DNA of 35,878 nt, taken from NCBI GenBank assembly GCA_017471025.1, contig JAFUWX010000033.1, forward strand, positions 1-35,878, read 5' to 3'. The stretch comes from Bacteroidales bacterium. GTDB taxonomy: Bacteria; Bacteroidota; Bacteroidia; Bacteroidales; UBA932. Position numbers and translations under genes: made by a program. Positions within the stretch are counted from its first letter, which is position 1. Each line of letters starts with the position of its first letter. Shown here one piece after another: positions 32,958 to 35,878 of this stretch. The notes beneath the pieces are model-generated. The model was not told where the DNA came from. It saw only the letters and a list, made by a program, of their open reading frames with translations, and searched no databases.

Positions 32958-34019
32958 TTAAAACAGGATACTGTCCAATATGGATAGGTCATACCTGATG
33001 AGCTGGCCTGAAGTACTCTCAATACAATAGAGACAGGATGACAGTGGTTCATAACACATAGCCTCGATACCCGTCTTAATCTGAAAATCATACAGGAAAT
33101 TACCGTTCCAATCAAAAACATGAAGAGCCGGTCTATGCCCCGAATCAGAATGGATCAAGTCGCTCAATGAACAACCATCATATAAGGCGATGATATATCT
33201 ATCGGAGGATATGATCTTCCTGTAGTATTGAATCGTTTCCGGTCCGAATGGGCGGTTGAGGATGGATTCCCAGTTGCGGTATGAAGGATCTACGGCAATA
33301 GAGCGCAGAGCATGGGAGTTTGAATCCACGATTGCAATTTGCGGAAAACACACCATGGCGAGGGCGGATTTACCGCTTGCCTCATTGCCGGTTATCTTCG
33401 TGCTCAACTTGGTCATATAGTTATGTGCATTAATCCCGGCGTAAGGATGGAATATATACGTTTCATGGGAATGCATTCGAAGGGTAAGCTCTTCCCCTTC
33501 ATGAACCAACGATAAGTATGTGCTACGATTTATAGGGGCCCAATCTACTACATTGTCTGGGAGATGGACGTTTTGAATATAATCATCCTCATGCGTATGA
33601 ATGCCTTTGTGGACATCGATGATATAGGCATCACCTGTAGCATTGTCTCTGATATAAAGTAGGTTTTGCTTCGTATCTGAGCCAACTATTTCGGGTGCGG
33701 GTATTTCACCAGGACCACGCCCCTGTGTTACAAAGGATCCGAGATGCTGAAAACCTTGAATTGAATAGGCATCGAAAAGAGTGGATTTTCCTTCCTGAGG
33801 CAAGCTCTGGATGACCAAGATGGAATCTTCCACGATTTGTAAGTTCTGGCAATAAAGAATATCCGGCAGATCACATACGAACGAGGAGTCTTTTTCGAGG
33901 GTCATCCTTTTCTGAGGTGTTTCCAAAAATGTATCAACCCCTTGAATAACACCGTTATTCTTGCACGACACGAGCAAAATGGAATATAGAGCAATGGCGA
34001 ATACAAATAATCTGCGCAT
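32958..34019 (-). CDS. 6-bladed beta-propeller lipoprotein with GRGPGE motif
   Basis: Lipoprotein of 353 residues with lipobox LLVSC (Cys19). Contains TQGRGPGEIPAPE (about residues 98-110), a blade with LLYIRDNATGDAYIIDVHKG, and the closing LHVFDWNGNFLYDFQIKTGIEAMCYEP, parallel to the closing blade of the propeller at 30157 (VFDWDGKP, HLETDYNIEKMCV). These two are the closest pair among the six by eye. It starts 1 base after the stop of the NVEALA gene at 34021, so the two are probably co-translated. The last third contains several Cys. Function unknown. Confidence 0.82.
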   Translation of the reverse strand: MRRLFVFAIALYSILLVSCKNNGVIQGVDTFLETPQKRMTLEKDSSFVCDLPDILYCQNLQIVEDSILVIQSLPQEGKSTLFDAYSIQGFQHLGSFVTQGRGPGEIPAPEIVGSDTKQNLLYIRDNATGDAYIIDVHKGIHTHEDDYIQNVHLPDNVVDWAPINRSTYLSLVHEGEELTLRMHSHETYIFHPYAGINAHNYMTKLSTKITGNEASGKSALAMVCFPQIAIVDSNSHALRSIAVDPSYRNWESILNRPFGPETIQYYRKIISSDRYIIALYDGCSLSDLIHSDSGHRPALHVFDWNGNFLYDFQIKTGIEAMCYEPLSSCLYCIESTSGQLIRYDLSILDSILF

Positions 34020-34020
34020 A

Positions 34021-34281
34021 CTATTTTGGACAATAAGCTACAACATCCATTGCATAATGGCCATAAGAGCCGCGGCAACTACTGCATAGTTTCATATAAT
34101 AATCACCACGTGTTGCTGTTTTGGAGCACATCGGCCCCAATATACCAGATTCTCCTCTTGCCAATGCCTCCACATTCTTTTCGAAGAGGTCTTCGGTCTG
34201 ATTGTTTGTTTGAACGAAGCAGACTGCTGCTAAAGCAGCGATTCCTGCGGCTGCGATGGCCGCTTTAATTCGGTTTTTCAT
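34021..34281 (-). CDS. NVEALA-family exported peptide, four-Cys core
   Basis: Small exported protein of 86 residues. The leader (AAAGIAALAAVCFVQT, then DLFEKNVEALA at 31-41) is almost the same as at 29848 and 32582. The 45-residue core has Cys at 52, 66, 69 and 84: C-x13-C-x2-C-x14-C, ending in C-P-K. Only 1 base separates its stop from the next propeller's ATG. Upstream lies a 379-base stretch without intact genes, so its promoter is uncertain: none of the standard pattern is evident, and it may be read through from 35698. Confidence 0.87.
   Translation of the reverse strand: MKNRIKAAIAAAGIAALAAVCFVQTNNQTEDLFEKNVEALARGESGILGPMCSKTATRGDYYMKLCSSCRGSYGHYAMDVVAYCPK
34160..34281. repeat. NVEALA leader repeat, copy 3
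   Basis: Leader-coding DNA closely matching 29996-30117 and the equivalent part of 32748-32857. The match stops at the start codon: the 5' flank here differs from the other two copies. The leaders are thus more conserved at DNA level than the cores, pointing to recombination or recent duplication. Confidence 0.75.
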
Positions 34282-34341
34282 GATTTAAATATTTTATAAC
34301 AATAGTTTTTATTACGTGGTTATTTGCGGAATATCCGACAA

Positions 34342-34377
34342 TCAGGATGGCAGCTGAGATGGACGCAACCATCCTGA
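34342..34377. repeat. Perfect 9-base inverted repeat in the gap 34282-34660
   Basis: TCAGGATGG (34342-34350) and CCATCCTGA (34369-34377) form a 9-base stem with an 18-base loop, 61 bases before the NVEALA start at 34281. No T-run follows on either strand, so it is not a standard terminator. It could be an mRNA hairpin or an operator. Confidence 0.5.
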
Positions 34378-34457
34378 CAACGAATCCGGGCATTACGGGA
34401 TAACCATCATGTCAAGTCCACCAGGAGGAATCCGGCTGTCGCATCCTGCGTATCCGC

Positions 34458-34645
34458 CTACTCTGTCAAGGCTTCGTCCACAATCAGATAGCAATGTCCG
34501 TCTTGCGCATTGAGAAAAAGGTGGCTCCACCGGATACCGCTGCAACCCTGTTCGTAATCATGTCATCGTTGATATGCGTAAAGCTGCAACTGTCTTGGTC
34601 GGTCAGGTCCAGCAGACAGAAGGTAATAGAATAAAAACGCTTCAT
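34458..34645 (-). pseudogene. Degenerate fragment beginning with a copied propeller signal peptide
   Basis: From ATG 34645 the sequence copies the start of the propeller at 35698 (MKRFYSIT against MKRFYAIT; the DNA match covers about 40 bases at 34606-34646) and then departs. The frame runs 53 codons to 34484-34486. A second frame over the same DNA ends in GHCYLIVDEALTE and a TAG at 34458-34460; it looks protein-like but is cut off upstream by a stop codon. I read this as a decayed gene or shuffled fragment, not an expressed protein. Confidence 0.5.
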
Positions 34646-34660
34646 GGTAAATGATTGGGA

Positions 34661-35698
34661 CTATGCCTTGAGCTCATATCGGTAGAGTTCTCCGTCCATG
34701 GTGATACCGACCAGCGTGTAGCCGTCACCAAGAACGGCGATATTGACAAGGAACTCATCCATCTTCCAGTTGGACAGGTGTTTGCCTTCCATGTTGTAAA
34801 TGTGGAGTTCAAGTGAATTACTTTCGTCCGGACTGCCGTTTTGCCCAAGAACCAGCGCATAAATCTGTTCTCCATGGATTGTGGCAAAGGTACAGCATGC
34901 GGGCATTTCTACGTTGCGTTGCTCCAGGGAAGAGGCGATAGCTTGCTCGGTTTTGTCCCCATAAGCAATGGCGGTAGCAGTTCCTTTGTCCAAACGGAAT
35001 ATGTATATTCTCGGGAAGGAGGCCATACCCATAACAAGATGAGTCCCATCCGGGGAGAGGGCTGTTGCCGCAAAATAGTAGTCTGTTTCTTTGACGCGGC
35101 CCTTGTCGCCGAAGGGAAACAACTTGTGCGAGACATCGCCTTTCTCTTGGATGGAATACCAATCAACCCTATTGTTGGAATCCATCCGGTACCCCAGGAT
35201 ATCGGAATCAGATGCCAGCGCATACATGGTGCCGCCTGGCAAATTCTGGCGCAATTCAACGGACGCGCTGCCGTCTGCCAAAGTTTTTTCCAAGTTGATG
35301 GCTACTAGCTCAGAACTGGCTAAACTGTAAAAATAGATACGAGATAAACCGTCGGGAAGAACTCTGCTTCCGGCGAAGCCGGCATCCAACATTTCACCCG
35401 GTCCGCGGCCTCGCCGCACCAGGCCTTTGATTTCACCTGTTTCCAGATTCATCCATTTGAAGCACCAGTCGCCGGTCATGACCTGGAGCAGTACTTCCTG
35501 GTCACGGACAGGATATACGGCAACGGCGCCCAGCAAAGCCATGTTGTCCTGAACTTGGATACGTGTTTTCAGCGGGGTCTTCCATTCAAGAGGCCGGCTC
35601 TCGATTTGCTTTGCGCCATCAACGATTTGTGACTGATTTGTCTGGCAAGATACCAATATCGTCAGCAGGCACATAGTAATAGCATAAAAACGCTTCAT
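34661..35698 (-). CDS. 6-bladed beta-propeller lipoprotein with GRGPGE motif, first gene of the right-hand unit
   Basis: Lipoprotein of 345 residues with lipobox ILVSC (Cys18). Contains the family motif RRGRGPGEMLDAGF (about residues 94-107), followed by blades such as RIYFYSLASSELVAINL, YYFAATALSPDGTHLVMG and LELHIYNMEGKHLSNWKMDEF, and ends in YTLVGITMDGELYRYELK. The 35 bases before its start are the same as the sequence before two NVEALA genes, so leaders have been exchanged between gene types. The upstream gap of 68 bases separates it from the transposase tail. A weak GAACTTTG (about 35743-35750) could be a -7 element, but no proper -33 is present. Confidence 0.82.
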   Translation of the reverse strand: MKRFYAITMCLLTILVSCQTNQSQIVDGAKQIESRPLEWKTPLKTRIQVQDNMALLGAVAVYPVRDQEVLLQVMTGDWCFKWMNLETGEIKGLVRRGRGPGEMLDAGFAGSRVLPDGLSRIYFYSLASSELVAINLEKTLADGSASVELRQNLPGGTMYALASDSDILGYRMDSNNRVDWYSIQEKGDVSHKLFPFGDKGRVKETDYYFAATALSPDGTHLVMGMASFPRIYIFRLDKGTATAIAYGDKTEQAIASSLEQRNVEMPACCTFATIHGEQIYALVLGQNGSPDESNSLELHIYNMEGKHLSNWKMDEFLVNIAVLGDGYTLVGITMDGELYRYELKA

Positions 35699-35766
35699 GG
35701 ATCTAGAGTTATAATGATTTGTAATTTAAGTTCAATACTGGCTCACTTGCAAAGTTCCGGGTATGA

Positions 35767-35878
35767 CTACCCAAAGATTTGACAGACTCTATACATGAAG
35801 AAGGGTAGATCTGATACTCCTCTTACCTGAGCACGGAAGCCTTTGAGCTTGGAGTTGAGTGACTCCGCTGCGGCGTTG
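35767..35878 (-). mobile_element. C-terminus of a DDE transposase (partial, runs off the right edge)
   Basis: The minus strand encodes 36 residues up to a TAG stop at 35767-35769. They begin NAAAESLNSKLKGFRAQV and continue RGVSDLPFFMYRVCQIFG. This matches from memory the conserved C-terminal segment (NAAAESFNAKIKAFR...RGV.D..FFL.RL) of Bacteroidetes transposases annotated as ISAon1/ISL3-like. Only the tail is visible, so it is unclear whether the element is complete. The stop lies about 70 bases before the first propeller gene, and the GGGTA/TACCC pair at its end (35758-35772) may belong to an IS terminus. Confidence 0.75.

Noticed and set aside
29848-34281. CRISPR array
   Set aside because: The repeats are few, about 100-180 bases, and lie inside coding leaders; there are no short regularly spaced repeats or cas genes.
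35743-35772. Standard promoter before the propeller at 35698
   Set aside because: GAACTTTG misses the consensus TA, and the nearest TTTG is only about 14 bases away, so spacing and sequence both fail.
1-35878. tRNA or rRNA genes
   Set aside because: I saw no cloverleaf with a T-loop GTTC.A..C pattern in a gap and no rRNA-like stretch; all gaps over 300 bases are described above.

Overview
The window (35,878 bases) looks like a chromosome segment of a gut- or rumen-type Bacteroidales bacterium with fairly high G+C in its core genes. The clues are Bacteroidetes promoters (TTTG, 19-20 bases, TAnnTTTG), many lipoproteins, a membrane-bound TPR/AraC regulator, FISUMP-like, Big_2 and DUF4988-like surface domains, and above all NVEALA peptides paired with 6-bladed beta-propeller lipoproteins. 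The genus cannot be fixed from the sequence; a Rikenellaceae/Alistipes-like origin is only a guess from composition.

Layout. (1) 1-886: end of an unknown gene, then miaA (+). (2) 885-6888 (-): a five-gene surface-lipoprotein operon with a Big_2 protein, three tandem coiled-coil lipoproteins and a FISUMP-like protein, closed by a clear intrinsic terminator at 885-920. (3) 7035-13621 (+): a TPR/AraC regulator divergent from that operon, then a lipoprotein nuclease with its own promoter followed closely by gltX, rpiB and truB. (4) 13624-28690 (-): a long co-directional block. In transcription order it encodes a thioredoxin-like lipoprotein, an NVEALA peptide, a propeller lipoprotein, a signal peptidase I fused to a transglutaminase-like enzyme, an O-antigen-ligase-like membrane protein with TPRs, and a complete tripartite exporter (TolC-like, MFP, two RND pumps). 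From the fusion gene onward every junction is a 1-4 base overlap or a 6-base gap. (5) 28722-35698 (-): two more units carrying three NVEALA peptides and five propeller lipoproteins, mixed with decayed copies. (6) 35767-35878: the C-terminus of a transposase running off the right edge.

Main hypothesis: regions 4 and 5 form one exported-peptide system. All four NVEALA proteins have a 41-residue N-terminal leader with NVEALA (or NVEVLA) at exactly residues 36-41 and a Cys at 21, followed by divergent Cys-containing cores. Three cores share the pattern C-x(13-18)-C-x2-C-x(13-14)-C. The same locus encodes a CxxC thioredoxin-like lipoprotein that could handle the cysteines, a signal peptidase that could cut after the A-L-A of NVEALA, a periplasmic Cys-His-Asp transglutaminase-like domain that could crosslink or attach the peptide, a polymerase/ligase-like membrane protein, and a trans-envelope pump. 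The propeller lipoproteins would be partners or receptors. The domains and operon structure are read from sequence; the functional chain is inference.

The NVEALA/propeller region is visibly recombining. It has about 180-base direct repeats, swapped signal peptides, an internally deleted propeller copy (26378-26549), a stub of the signal peptidase gene start (28758-28841), and degenerate fragments at 32858-32957 and 34282-34660.
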